DNA of 37,060 bases. It comes from Gallibacterium anatis DSM 16844 = F 149 (GTDB taxonomy: Bacteria > Pseudomonadota > Gammaproteobacteria > Enterobacterales > Pasteurellaceae). The notes under the pieces are model-generated. The model ran no database searches, had not been told where the DNA came from, and was given only the letters and a program-made list of their open reading frames with translations. The position numbers and the translations under genes were made by a program. This document shows, one piece after another, positions 9,514 to 17,176 of this stretch (positions within the stretch are counted from its first letter, which is position 1; each line of letters opens with the position of its first letter). The DNA lies in the NCBI RefSeq assembly GCF_000379785.1, contig NZ_KB903681.1, positions 1 through 37,060 on the forward strand, read 5' to 3'.

Positions 9514-10354
9514 ATTTCAAACTTTTACTGTCACTATTATCTTTGCGTGGCTAATCTTTTTTGTATTAATACCAAACCTATTGGTGTTGATCACAAGTTT
9601 TTTAACGCGTGACAGCAGTAATTTGGTTGAATTCACCTTTTCTTTAGACAGTTATAAACGCTTAATTGAGCCGCTCTATGCGCAGGTGTTGTGGAACTCA
9701 CTCTATATGTCCGGTGTTGCCACTATCATTTGTTTATTAATCGGCTATCCTTTTGCCTTTATGATTGCCAAAATGAAGCCGGTATTTCGTCCGATTATGC
9801 TGTTTTTAGTGATTTTGCCCTTCTGGACAAACTCACTCATTCGTATTTATGGGATGAAAATTTTCCTTGGCGTTAAAGGGGTTTTAAATAATACACTGCT
9901 TTGGCTCGGTATTATTGATACACCAATCCGCATCTTAAACACGGAAGCCGCCGTTATTATCGGTTTAGTCTATATTTTATTGCCGTTTATGATTTTGCCT
10001 TTGTACTCTTCTATTGAGAAATTGGACTATCGATTACTGGAAGCGGCAAAAGATTTAGGTGCCAACGCATTCCAACGTTTTATTAAAATCATTCTACCGT
10101 TAACAATGCCGGGCATTATTGCCGGTTGTCTGTTAGTGCTGTTACCGGCGATGGGAATGTTCTATGTTGCCGACCTTCTCGGTGGTGCGAAAGTGTTGCT
10201 TGTCGGTAACGTCATTAAGAGCGAATTCTTAATCTCACGTAACTGGCCGTTCGGTTCATCAATCAGTATTGCATTAACCATTCTTATGGCATTGTTATTG
10301 TTCGTCTATTACCGTGCAGGTAAATTATTTAACAAGAAATCGGAGTTGGAATAA
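9491..10354 (+). CDS. potB: Spermidine/putrescine ABC transporter permease PotB
   Basis: An inner-membrane permease with about six hydrophobic helices and the EAA loop [29 protein letters not shown], where it contacts Pot[14 protein letters not shown]-like conserved text appears as [14 protein letters not shown] start it at the first ATG of the cluster ATGATGAAGATG (9491), 9 bases after GGGAAG. Later ATGs at 9494 and 9500 are possible; the longer frame back to 9467 lacks an RBS. It overlaps potA by 23 bases and potC by 1, so all three are translationally coupled. Confidence 0.93.
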   Translation: MMKMTTRKFQTFTVTIIFAWLIFFVLIPNLLVLITSFLTRDSSNLVEFTFSLDSYKRLIEPLYAQVLWNSLYMSGVATIICLLIGYPFAFMIAKMKPVFRPIMLFLVILPFWTNSLIRIYGMKIFLGVKGVLNNTLLWLGIIDTPIRILNTEAAVIIGLVYILLPFMILPLYSSIEKLDYRLLEAAKDLGANAFQRFIKIILPLTMPGIIAGCLLVLLPAMGMFYVADLLGGAKVLLVGNVIKSEFLISRNWPFGSSISIALTILMALLLFVYYRAGKLFNKKSELE

Positions 10355-11124
10355 TGAAACGTTCATTGCGGAATATTTTCTTATTTTTGGTTTATGCTTA
10401 TTTGTATATTCCAATCATTATTTTAGTGGTCAATTCCTTCAATTTAGATCGTTACGGTCTCACTTGGAAAGGTTTCAGCTTAAATTGGTATGAACGTTTA
10501 GCCAATAATAATACCCTATTGGATGCGGCATTCCATTCAGTCACCATCGCCTTTTTCGCCGCAACCGGCGCAACATTGGTAGGTTTATTAACGGCGATTG
10601 CACTTTATCGTTACCAATTCAAAGGCAAAAAATTTGTTGGTGGAATGTTGTTCATTGTAATGATGTCGCCGGATATTGTGATGGCAGTGTCGCTTTTAGC
10701 CCTCTTTATGCTGGTCGGCATTTCATTAGGATTTTGGTCATTATTATTTGCCCATATCACTTTCTGCCTGCCTTACGTAGTGGTTGCCGTTTTCTCCCGT
10801 TTAAAAGGGTTTGATATCAAAATGTTGGAAGCGGCACGTGATTTAGGCGCAAGTGAAATGACCATTTTGCGTAAAATTATTGTGCCTTTAGCGTTGCCTG
10901 CGATCGTTTCAAGTTGGTTGCTCAGTTTTACCATTTCACTTGACGATGTTGTGGTTTCATCTTTCGTCACAGGCGTTAGCTATGAAGTGTTGCCGTTACG
11001 CATTTTCTCATTGGTTAAAACCGGTGTCACTCCGGAAGTGAACGCATTGGCGACCATTATGATTATTGTGTCGTTAACGCTAGTGGTGCTAAGCCAATTT
11101 ATTTCGAGAAAAAGCAAAGCATAA
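10354..11124 (+). CDS. potC: Spermidine/putrescine ABC transporter permease PotC
   Basis: The second permease of the polyamine importer: 256 residues, about six helices, and the EAA motif EAARDLGASEMTILRKIIVPLALPAI. Its ATG shares a base with the potB stop (TAATG). The C-terminal SLDDVVVSSFVTG is characteristic of PotC. A terminator follows 36 bases later and no potD (substrate-binding protein) is present, although potABCD is the usual order in this family. The binding protein must be encoded elsewhere or be missing. Confidence 0.95.
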   Translation: MKRSLRNIFLFLVYAYLYIPIIILVVNSFNLDRYGLTWKGFSLNWYERLANNNTLLDAAFHSVTIAFFAATGATLVGLLTAIALYRYQFKGKKFVGGMLFIVMMSPDIVMAVSLLALFMLVGISLGFWSLLFAHITFCLPYVVVAVFSRLKGFDIKMLEAARDLGASEMTILRKIIVPLALPAIVSSWLLSFTISLDDVVVSSFVTGVSYEVLPLRIFSLVKTGVTPEVNALATIMIIVSLTLVVLSQFISRKSKA

Positions 11125-11160
11125 TTTCTTGCTGTTTACTTAGCTACCACCAAAATAAAC

Positions 11161-11193
11161 AACCCATAAGTTGATTACAACTTATGGGTTTTT
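11161..11193 (+). terminator. Terminator of the potABC operon
   Basis: AACCCATAAGTTG pairs perfectly with CAACTTATGGGTT over ATTA, followed by TTT. It closes the operon after potC. Confidence 0.85.
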
Positions 11194-11244
11194 AATGTTT
11201 TGAGTACAAGATCAATTATTACTTGAATATTTTTCAATTAGTTT

Positions 11245-11750
11245 TTATTCCACCTGTGCCCTTTGTGCAATGTCTTTCAAATTACTGTAGTTTTCCACCA
11301 GACGTGGCGCATCATCCAGCGCCATGGCGAACATCCACAGATAAGTCGTTATCGAATAAACATGCCCAGCACTTTGATAGCCGTGCAGGCTTAAATAAAC
11401 AAAGCTAAAGCCAAACAGCACACTCATCGCCGTCCCAATCAGAAAATAGCCCAAAGCCTCGCGATTGGAAATCAGCACGCGTAAACGCGCCACCAAACGA
11501 TAATGCCGCCAAAGACGGTTGGCATCACTTTGGCGAATATGGTGATTATCCTGCTCCAGACGGTTATTCAGACGGCCATAAAGCCCCTCACTCATTCGGG
11601 AAAACCACGGCAGCAGCAACAGCAATAAAATCAACAAAGAGAACAGACCAATCGGCCATTCCAACACCATTAACATCAGACACGCCCCCGCAATCGACAA
11701 AATAGAGGTGATGGACTGCGGCAAATGTTCCCAGACATCAAACAAGAAAG
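11245..11750 (-). pseudogene. 5'-truncated ABC transporter six-helix membrane domain protein
   Basis: The frame encodes hydrophobic helices (LPQSITSILSIAGACLMLMVLEW, then LFSLLILLLLLLPW, and later LGYFLIGTAMSVLFGFSFVYLSL) and ends normally with YSNLKDIAQRAQVE. It resembles the C-terminal two thirds of stand-alone 'ABC transporter six-transmembrane domain' proteins, normally about 230 residues. The N-terminal helices are missing. At about 11750 coding sense stops and the complementary strand becomes the tail of a LysR gene, so the nominal ATG at 11781 lies in foreign sequence. Base composition is richer in G+C than the flanking pot and dkgB genes. Probably non-functional remnant DNA. Confidence 0.7.
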
Positions 11751-11856
11751 CTGGCAGCTCTACCTCTATCGCCCCTATCATCCATTAGTCCCAAAACGTG
11801 TGCGCTTGGTGTTTGAGTTATTGGAAAAAATTTTGAGGAAGTATTTTGCTGAATAG
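11749..11856 (+). pseudogene. C-terminal remnant of a LysR-type regulator
   Basis: Frame from 11749 reads SWQLYLYRPYHPLVPKRVR and on to LVFELLEKILRKYFAE, stop TAG at 11854-11856. This is the characteristic LysR C-terminus ('..LYLYYPsrr.lspkvRaFvDfL'). Upstream in this frame the residues lose sense exactly where the opposite-strand ABC fragment begins. It is therefore the last 35 or so codons of a lost gene that once faced the mdaB fusion. The family call rests on a short stretch but the pattern is strong. Confidence 0.65.
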
Positions 11857-11860
11857 ATAG

Positions 11861-11893
11861 AAAAAACCTGAGTTCACTATTCAAACTCGGGTT
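11861..11893. terminator. Terminator between the LysR remnant and the mdaB fusion
   Basis: AACCTGAGTT pairs with AACTCGGGTT (one G-T) over a 9-base loop. On the minus strand it is followed by TTTTTTC, ending the mdaB fusion transcript. Confidence 0.75.
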
Positions 11894-11904
11894 TCATTCA
11901 TCCA

Positions 11905-13020
11905 TCAAAATGATTCCATCCCAAATGCCGCCGCATATTGAATTACGCCACTGGGAAGCGGTGAATCTTTTAACCGTCTCACGCGGAGCGCTTCTTCTGG
12001 CACATCAAATGGCGCGTTAATGCCATAATCCGCTGCTTTTTCATAGCCAAAACGGGCGTAATAATCGGCGTGTCCCAGCACGACAACAGCAGGATAATCC
12101 GACTGTTCCAGCGTTTGATGTGCAGCCTTGATTAACGCTGTGCCAACGCCTTGCTTTTGCCATTCGGGAGAGACGGATAACGGTGCCAGCGCCAATACTT
12201 TTTCCCCTGAAATCAAGGCTTCGCTGAATAAAATATGCCCAATGATGTCACCGTCTTTTTCTGCCACCAGCGACAAAACAAAGGCAGGGTCTTCACGCAG
12301 CCGCGCCACCAAATCTGCTTCCGTGCCATCGCTCATGGGTTCACCGGTAAAAGCTGCTTTGATGACACGCGCCACCGCTTTGGCATCGGCAGGTATTTCG
12401 GGACGAATGTCAAAATGTTTTTCCATAAAGCCCCACTCCGCCTTACCAAAAACTTCCATCAAATGCTTGCGATAATTCTCCAAATACATCGGCACATTCG
12501 GTGATTTAATCACGTCATTGCAGATAAACGTTGGCAGTGCCGTTGTCCCCACAAATTCATTGGCTTTGTGGAAATGCAGATAAACACCGTCCACGCCCAC
12601 GCCGTCAAAGAAATCGCCTTTACGGGTGAAAGCTTCAATCGGTGCATTCCAAGTGAGTGACAGCATATGTTTACGCCCTTGCAAGAGTCCGCCTGTGCCA
12701 TAGCCTTCGGTAGGGTTTACGCGGTGGCGGCCATCGCTTTGGTAGATTTTGCCGTGTCCAAGGGTGAACACTTCATCAATGTATTTTTTCACGATCCAAG
12801 GCTCCCCCATCCACCAACCTGGCATTTGGTAAATCACCGCGTCCATCCAAAGGTATTTTTCAATTTCCGCTTCAATATCATAGACTGCGTCAATGTGTGT
12901 TTCTTGAACGCTATGCCCGAGTTCGGTGAGTAATTTCTTCGCTTCTTCGTGTAATGTCGCGTTAAGTTCGCCGTGGGAATGACCAAAAGATTTTCCGCCG
13001 TTAAGTAATAAAATGTTCAT
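11905..13020 (-). CDS. MdaB-like NAD(P)H:quinone reductase fused to a GNAT acetyltransferase
   Basis: Residues 1 to about 193 are a complete MdaB/flavodoxin-fold quinone reductase (MNILLLNGGKSFGHSHGELN, QMPGWWMGEPWIVKKYIDEVF, LSLTWNAPIEAFT, ending YRKHLMEVFG). The family is FAD-dependent and reduces quinones by two electrons. Residues from about 205 (FDIRPEIPADAKAVARVI) to 371 form a whole YhbS-like GNAT N-acetyltransferase with the acetyl-CoA loop LSVSPEWQKQGVGTALI. The junction KAEWGFMEKHF contains the Met that would start a separate GNAT gene, so the stop between two neighbouring genes seems lost in frame. RBS AAAGGA supports the start. The GNAT half is visibly G+C-richer. A sequencing frameshift or base error is an alternative, but both domains are otherwise undisturbed. 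Confidence 0.8.
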   Translation of the reverse strand: MNILLLNGGKSFGHSHGELNATLHEEAKKLLTELGHSVQETHIDAVYDIEAEIEKYLWMDAVIYQMPGWWMGEPWIVKKYIDEVFTLGHGKIYQSDGRHRVNPTEGYGTGGLLQGRKHMLSLTWNAPIEAFTRKGDFFDGVGVDGVYLHFHKANEFVGTTALPTFICNDVIKSPNVPMYLENYRKHLMEVFGKAEWGFMEKHFDIRPEIPADAKAVARVIKAAFTGEPMSDGTEADLVARLREDPAFVLSLVAEKDGDIIGHILFSEALISGEKVLALAPLSVSPEWQKQGVGTALIKAAHQTLEQSDYPAVVVLGHADYYARFGYEKAADYGINAPFDVPEEALRVRRLKDSPLPSGVIQYAAAFGMESF

Positions 13021-13086
13021 AATTTGTCCTTTATTATTGATAACTGTTGTTTGATATGAGAATTATAAGATCAAGATTATTTAAGA

Positions 13087-13115
13087 AAAAGTGCGGAAAA
13101 AAACACCGCACTTTT
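13087..13115 (-). terminator. dkgB terminator built from an inverted pair of uptake signals
   Basis: AAAAGTGCGG at 13087 and CCGCACTTTT at 13106 form a stem. The second is a full Hin-type uptake signal (ACCGCACTT), the first lacks only the final T. Paired uptake signals acting as terminators are common in Pasteurellaceae. Confidence 0.75.
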
Positions 13116-13137
13116 CCTTGCTAAGACAACTTAAAAA

Positions 13138-13147
13138 TTCAGACGGC
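13138..13147 (-). repeat. Neisseria-type 10-mer DNA uptake sequence
   Basis: TTCAGACGGC is the exact complement of GCCGTCTGAA, the core Neisseria uptake sequence. The longer 12-mer (ATGCCGTCTGAA) is not completed. By chance about 0.07 copies would be expected in this window on both strands. It sits between dkgB and the G+C-richer patch. Confidence 0.5.
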
Positions 13148-13154
13148 GTTGGGT

Positions 13155-13961
13155 TTAGTCATCCCACTCCGCAGCCAAGCCTTCCGGGCTAACTTCACGG
13201 CTACCCCGGTCTAATGCATTGATCATTTCAATTTCTTGATCGCTGAGTTTGAGTTCTAACGCTTTTAAGTTGGAAATTAAATTTTCTCGTTTAGTTGAAG
13301 ATGGAATAACAGCAAAACCGCGAGCTAATGCCCAAGCTAACGCCACTTGTGCAGTAGTCGCATTATGTGCTTGTGCAATTTGTGTTAAAACCGGATCGTT
13401 CAACACTTTGCCATAGGCTAAGGTCATATAAGAGGTGATTTTTATGCCTTGCTCTTGCAAAAAGCGTACCAATTTCGGATTTTGCAGATAAGGACTTAAC
13501 TCAATTTGATTGGTGGCAATATTTTCCTTGCCGACAACCGCCATCGCCTGCTTAGTCAATTCAATATTAAAATTGGAAACCCCGATTTGACGTGTTAATC
13601 CTGCTTTTTTCGCCTCAAGCAGCGCATTCATATATTCCGGCAACGCTACACCGTTATTCGGTGCCGGCCAGTGAATCAAGGTTAAATCCACCACATCAGT
13701 CCGCAATTTACGCAAACTCTCTTTTAAACTGTCTGCCAATTTGTTGGCACTGTAATTATCCACCCAGATTTTTGTAGTCAAAAACAGCTGATCACGGCTT
13801 ACGCCACTTTCAGCAATCGCCTGCCCGACTTCCGCCTCATTACCGTAAATTTGTGCGGTATCAATCGCACGATAGCCCACATCCAATGCATTTTTCACCG
13901 AATCAATCACGACCTGACCTTGTAAACGAAAAGTCCCTACCCCGAAATTTGGAATTGTCAT
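13155..13961 (-). CDS. dkgB: Aldo/keto reductase, 2,5-diketo-D-gluconate reductase B type
   Basis: A NADPH-dependent aldo/keto reductase (TIM barrel) closely following E. coli Dkg[27 protein letters not shown] (catalytic Asp and Tyr), [15 protein letters not shown] (catalytic His), [12 protein letters not shown] and the C-terminal [15 protein letters not shown]-binding segment. I start at 13961 ([11 protein letters not shown]), not at the ATG five codons upstream: that extension, MKEKK, is encoded by AAGGAGAAAAAA, which is clearly the RBS. The product is then 268 residues (E. coli 267). It is divergent from a LysR gene with a shared operator. Confidence 0.92.
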   Translation of the reverse strand: MTIPNFGVGTFRLQGQVVIDSVKNALDVGYRAIDTAQIYGNEAEVGQAIAESGVSRDQLFLTTKIWVDNYSANKLADSLKESLRKLRTDVVDLTLIHWPAPNNGVALPEYMNALLEAKKAGLTRQIGVSNFNIELTKQAMAVVGKENIATNQIELSPYLQNPKLVRFLQEQGIKITSYMTLAYGKVLNDPVLTQIAQAHNATTAQVALAWALARGFAVIPSSTKRENLISNLKALELKLSDQEIEMINALDRGSREVSPEGLAAEWDD

Positions 13962-14047
13962 TTTTTTCTCCTTCATCTTAATGGTTTAATTTCTGTTTCG
14001 TTGATGGCGCGCATTATAGGGAAGCGATTACTTTAGAAAAATAGGGG

Positions 14048-14072
14048 AATTTGCAAATGATATTTGCAAATT
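14048..14072. promoter_or_regulatory. LysR-type operator in the dkgB/LysR divergent gap
   Basis: AATTTGCAAAT-GAT-ATTTGCAAATT is a perfect 11-bp inverted repeat. A third near copy, TTTTGCAAAA, follows at 14071-14080. It lies between the divergent starts at 13961 and 14145, where a LysR regulator normally binds to control both genes. Confidence 0.7.
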
Positions 14073-14144
14073 TTGCAAAAATAATCTTGTGTTCGTTCAG
14101 TCATTCAGATAATCTCAACCGCACTGTCCCTTTCACTCGGAACA

Positions 14145-15056
14145 ATGAATGTGAAACTAAACCTTGAAGCACTAAATATTTTTGTACAAATTGTGGAAAA
14201 GAAGTCGATCAGCGCTGCGGCACAAAGTCTGAACTTGCCGGTGTCTGCCGTGAGTCGCAGCCTGTCAAAACTGGAAAGCGATTTAGAAACGACGCTGCTG
14301 CAACGCAGCACCAGACGAATGTATCTCACCGCCGAAGGTGAACTGTTATTACAACAAGCACGGCAAATCCTAGACAGCGTACAAATCGCCGAAGAAAAGC
14401 TGCTTGCCCGACATACCGATGCTGGCGGATTGTTGCGCATTAATACTGCCGCTCCGGTGATGCGGCACGTTTTGATTCCGGCGATGGCAGAATTTTTACA
14501 ACGCTATTCTCGAATTCAAATAGAACTGAACAGCAATGACAGTCTGATCGATTTATTGGAAGAACGCACTGATGTGGCAATTCGGGTCGGAGAATTGCAA
14601 GACTCCTCAATGCACGCTCGGTTGCTTGGTAAAAGTGCCATCCGTATTTTGGCGACACCGCAATATTTGGCAAAACAAGGGGAAATTGATAGCGTGCAGC
14701 AGTTATTGCAACATCGCCTATTAGGGTTCAGCCAACCGGCACGCCTTAACCAATGGCCGTTGTTGGACAGCACCGGTCATTTGCTCACCATTACGCCAAG
14801 CGTGATAGCTTCCAGTGGTGAAAGTTTATTGGCACTGGCGCTTAATCACGTCGGCGTGGTCTGTTTATCCGATATGATGACTGAACAAGCACGAAAAAAT
14901 GGCGAACTAGTAGAAATTCTGCCGGATCTTAGACAAAAAATATTACAACCAATTTATGCCGTTTATTATCGTCATCGCCAACTTAGTGCTCGGGTCGCGT
15001 TGCTGATCGATTTTTTAAGCGAATACTTGCCGAAACAGGCTTGGTGTGAGAGGTGA
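14145..15056 (+). CDS. LysR-family transcriptional regulator (YafC-like)
   Basis: 303 residues with an N-terminal winged HTH (LNLEALNIFVQIVEKKSISAA then AQSLNLPVSAVSRSLSKLE, about residues 4-60) and a two-lobed effector domain (LLRINTAAPVMRHVLIPAMAEF, VAIRVGELQDSSMHARLLG). The arrangement, divergent from dkgB, matches yafC-dkgB in E. coli. It probably binds the TTTGCAAAT repeat in the gap to regulate dkgB and itself. The inducer is unknown. Confidence 0.88.
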   Translation: MNVKLNLEALNIFVQIVEKKSISAAAQSLNLPVSAVSRSLSKLESDLETTLLQRSTRRMYLTAEGELLLQQARQILDSVQIAEEKLLARHTDAGGLLRINTAAPVMRHVLIPAMAEFLQRYSRIQIELNSNDSLIDLLEERTDVAIRVGELQDSSMHARLLGKSAIRILATPQYLAKQGEIDSVQQLLQHRLLGFSQPARLNQWPLLDSTGHLLTITPSVIASSGESLLALALNHVGVVCLSDMMTEQARKNGELVEILPDLRQKILQPIYAVYYRHRQLSARVALLIDFLSEYLPKQAWCER

Positions 15057-15134
15057 GAAAGGTCATTACACTCACCCTTTCTCAAGTGCAATGCGTGAAA
15101 ATTACGCAAAAAAACGTGAGCCAAGATGCAATGC

Positions 15135-15163
15135 TGGACTTCATTACGCTCTTTGACTATAAT
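15135..15163 (+). promoter_or_regulatory. Promoter of the tRNA gene
   Basis: TGGACT (15135-15140), a 17-base spacer and a perfect TATAAT (15158-15163), with a G+C-rich stretch after it as in stringently controlled tRNA promoters. It lies 20 bases before the tRNA. Confidence 0.65.
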
Positions 15164-15182
15164 CTCCGCCGTCTTACCCACT

Positions 15183-15259
15183 GCCCCCATAGCTCAGTCG
15201 GTCAGAGCAGTCGACTCATAATCGATTGGTCACAGGTTCAAGTCCTGTTGGGGGCACCA
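15183..15259 (+). tRNA. tRNA with anticodon CAT, probably tRNA-Ile2
   Basis: A complete cloverleaf: acceptor GCCCCCA/TGGGGGC, D arm TAGCTCAGTCGGTCAGAGCA, anticodon loop CTCATAA, T arm ACAGG-TTCAAGT-CCTGT and an encoded CCA. The anticodon arm and variable loop (GTCGA-CTCATAA-TCGAT, TGGTC) resemble E. coli ileX rather than elongator tRNA-Met, so the C34 is probably modified to lysidine to read AUA. This needs the tilS enzyme, not in view. The prophage integrase starts 210 bases downstream, so the 3' half is the likely attachment site. Confidence 0.9.
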
Positions 15260-15260
15260 C
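15220..15260 (+). other. Probable left prophage attachment site (attL)
   Basis: The 3' half of the tRNA gene is the common target of tyrosine integrases, and chromosome gives way to phage directly after CCA. A second copy of part of this sequence should mark the right end of the prophage, which is outside the window, so the exact core is undefined. Confidence 0.45.
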
Positions 15261-15300
15261 GTCACTAAAATGCGTATTTGCTAGTCTTATGCAATTTATC

Positions 15301-15330
15301 CGTTATCAGCCGTTATTTCCTGTTATTTCA
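15301..15330. repeat. Three 10-bp tandem CGTTAT repeats, possible integrase or Xis sites
   Basis: CGTTATCAGC, CGTTATTTCC and TGTTATTTCA follow one another exactly, one helical turn apart, between attL and int. Tandem helical-phase repeats here usually bind integrase arms or excisionase. Confidence 0.45.
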
Positions 15331-15415
15331 ATAACTTATCTATAAAAATTCAAATAAATAAATATCCTATATTGCGTTTTTTACGTTATCTGTTGTTAAA
15401 TAACGTGGTCAAATC

Positions 15416-15448
15416 ACGCATAAATCACGCACAATTTACGCATAAATT
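15416..15448. repeat. Three 11-bp tandem ACGCATAAATT-type repeats, possible arm sites
   Basis: ACGCATAAATC, ACGCACAATTT and ACGCATAAATT lie head to tail, about 20 bases before the int start. They are candidates for integrase arm-type sites and would let integrase repress its own gene. Confidence 0.5.
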
Positions 15449-15469
15449 ACTATTAAAAAGGTTGTTGAT

Positions 15470-16462
15470 ATGGGCTCTATAAGGAAAAATGGCGCTAAGT
15501 GGCGCGCCGATATTTTTAAATTAGGCGTTAGAAAATCAAAATCATTCAAAACTAAGGCGGAGGCTAACGTCTGGATTGTTGATGAAGAGCGGAAACTGGA
15601 GAATTATAAAAACGGTATCCCAGAAGATATGCTATTTTCCGCATTGATTGAAAAGTATCAAGAAGAGGTAACTGTAAAGAAAAGAGGAGCCAGATCGGAA
15701 TTATTAAGATTAAATAGATTTTTAAAGCATCCTATTACCGATTTATACATCAAGGATTTAACAAGGCGAGATTTTGAGGATTGGCGCGATCAAAGATTAA
15801 AAGAGGTTTCACCGCCTAGCGTTTTACGGGAGTTAAATACAATACACGCAATTTTAAAATATGCTGTTAACCATAATTTAATAGCTAAAAATCCCGCTAC
15901 AGGAATGGAAAAACCTAAAGACTCAAAAGAAAGAACACAAAGATATAGCGAAAGTGATATTAATAAAATTTTAGAGGTTGCCGGATATGATGAAAATACT
16001 GCGCCTGATACGCAATATAAAAGATTAGCTATCGCTATGCTATTTGCAATAGAAACCGCCATGCGTGCCGGAGAGATAGCAAGCCTTAAGTGGAATAACA
16101 TTAATCTAGATAAGCGGATTGCGCATTTACCAATGACTAAAAACGGTCATTCTCGTGATGTGCCGTTGTCCAGTAAAGCGGTACAACTGATTAATCAATT
16201 GGAAAAGGTAAAATCAGATAAAAGCGATCTCGTTTTTTTAATTACCCCTGAAACATTAAGCACGCTATTCAGAAGATTAAAAAATAGAGCGGGTTTATCT
16301 TATTTACATTTTCACGATACACGCCGAGAGGCGTTGTCAAGGCTTGCTAAAAAGGTTGATGTGATGACGTTGGCAAAAATATCAGGACATAGAGATATTA
16401 AAATTTTATTAAACACTTACTATGCGCCTAATATGACTGACGTGGCTTCATTATTAGATTAA
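15470..16462 (+). CDS. int: Prophage tyrosine integrase
   Basis: A 330-residue site-specific recombinase. The N-terminal part (SIRKNGAKWRADIFKLG..KSFKTKAEANVWI) is a short arm-binding domain. A SAM-like core-binding domain (about 55-145) follows, then the catalytic domain with Arg in ETAMRAGEIASLKW, Lys in PMTKNGHSRDVPL, HDTRREAL (His-x-x-Arg), SGHRDIKILLNTYY with the second His and the Tyr nucleophile. All catalytic residues are present, so it is likely active. It is adjacent to the tRNA and followed by a convergent small HTH gene. Confidence 0.95.
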   Translation: MGSIRKNGAKWRADIFKLGVRKSKSFKTKAEANVWIVDEERKLENYKNGIPEDMLFSALIEKYQEEVTVKKRGARSELLRLNRFLKHPITDLYIKDLTRRDFEDWRDQRLKEVSPPSVLRELNTIHAILKYAVNHNLIAKNPATGMEKPKDSKERTQRYSESDINKILEVAGYDENTAPDTQYKRLAIAMLFAIETAMRAGEIASLKWNNINLDKRIAHLPMTKNGHSRDVPLSSKAVQLINQLEKVKSDKSDLVFLITPETLSTLFRRLKNRAGLSYLHFHDTRREALSRLAKKVDVMTLAKISGHRDIKILLNTYYAPNMTDVASLLD

Positions 16463-16758
16463 TTAATTCTTCTAATATTTGCTCGCCGCCATTTAATAAA
16501 ATCGCTAGGCAAAAAGAATTTTCTAACTTTCCCCTTACTTTTTTCAACTTTAACAGGTTGAGGAAAGTTAGGAGAGCTTACTATTTCTCTATTTGTATAA
16601 TCATAAGACCTGCTTAATAAAATAGAAATATCCTCAACAGTTAAGAGATAAGGACTATCCTCCGTTAAATTCAGTAAAGCCTGTAGTTTAAACGTGCGTA
16701 ATATTTCATCATATTGCGATTTATTAAAATAAGTGCCAATTTCATTTAGATTTTCCAT
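16459..16758 (-). CDS. Small HTH protein, candidate excisionase
   Basis: 99 residues beginning MENLNEIGTYFNKSQYDEI. I start at 16758 because a perfect AGGAGG stands 5 bases upstream; the longer frame to 16785 has no RBS. The C-terminal half (LLTVEDISILLSRSYDYTNR, then SPNFPQPVKVEK...RKFFLPSDFIKWRR) has the shape of an AlpA/excisionase-like winged helix, in which a recognition helix is followed by 'FP.P....g..rw...di..W'. It is last in the leftward operon and overlaps the int stop by 4 bases. Its place and pattern suggest directionality control, but identity is not proven. Confidence 0.55.
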   Translation of the reverse strand: MENLNEIGTYFNKSQYDEILRTFKLQALLNLTEDSPYLLTVEDISILLSRSYDYTNREIVSSPNFPQPVKVEKSKGKVRKFFLPSDFIKWRRANIRRIN

Positions 16759-16777
16759 AAAACCTCCTATAACTACA

Positions 16778-17176
16778 CTAATCAATTACCTCAACCTCAA
16801 GCATTTCATCACGCACAAATAAATCTTTTTTAAATTTAACTAATTTAATGCCACATTCACCGATTGCGAAGCCCTCTGTATCAGAAAATAGTTTATTTTC
16901 TAAATATTCTTCGCTGCGCCAATCTGAATCATTAAAATTAGCTAATACTGTTGTCGCATTTTTTAAAAAATAATCCAAATGTTCGTTAAAATTATCCTCT
17001 TTATTAGGCGAGCCACTCCAGAAAACATTCATTTCTATAATAGCGTCCTGAACGGTTTTAATACCTTTATTTTTTAACCATTCAGAAAAATATTTAAATT
17101 CAAAATCTATTTCCCAAACAGCCTCAAGTTCAAAATCGCTATAATCATTTAGGCTTATTTTATACCTTGCTTTCAT
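16778..17176 (-). CDS. Phage protein, DUF2528-like
   Basis: 132 residues starting MKARYKISLNDYSDFELEAVWEID, with 'EMNVFWSGSPNKEDN' in the middle. It resembles the DUF2528 family found in Pasteurellaceae prophages, whose function is unknown. The assignment is from memory. Its start shares a base with the preceding stop (17176), indicating translational coupling within the leftward early operon. No membrane segment or cysteine cluster is seen. Confidence 0.5.
   Translation of the reverse strand: MKARYKISLNDYSDFELEAVWEIDFEFKYFSEWLKNKGIKTVQDAIIEMNVFWSGSPNKEDNFNEHLDYFLKNATTVLANFNDSDWRSEEYLENKLFSDTEGFAIGECGIKLVKFKKDLFVRDEMLEVEVID

Noticed and set aside
12128-12933. Three rightward ORFs of 88-115 codons opposite the mdaB fusion
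   Set aside because: They are antisense shadows of a G+C-richer gene with clear domain content on the other strand, and have no RBS.
15053-15268. 71-codon ORF ending after the tRNA
   Set aside because: It runs straight through the tRNA promoter and gene and has no protein-like features.
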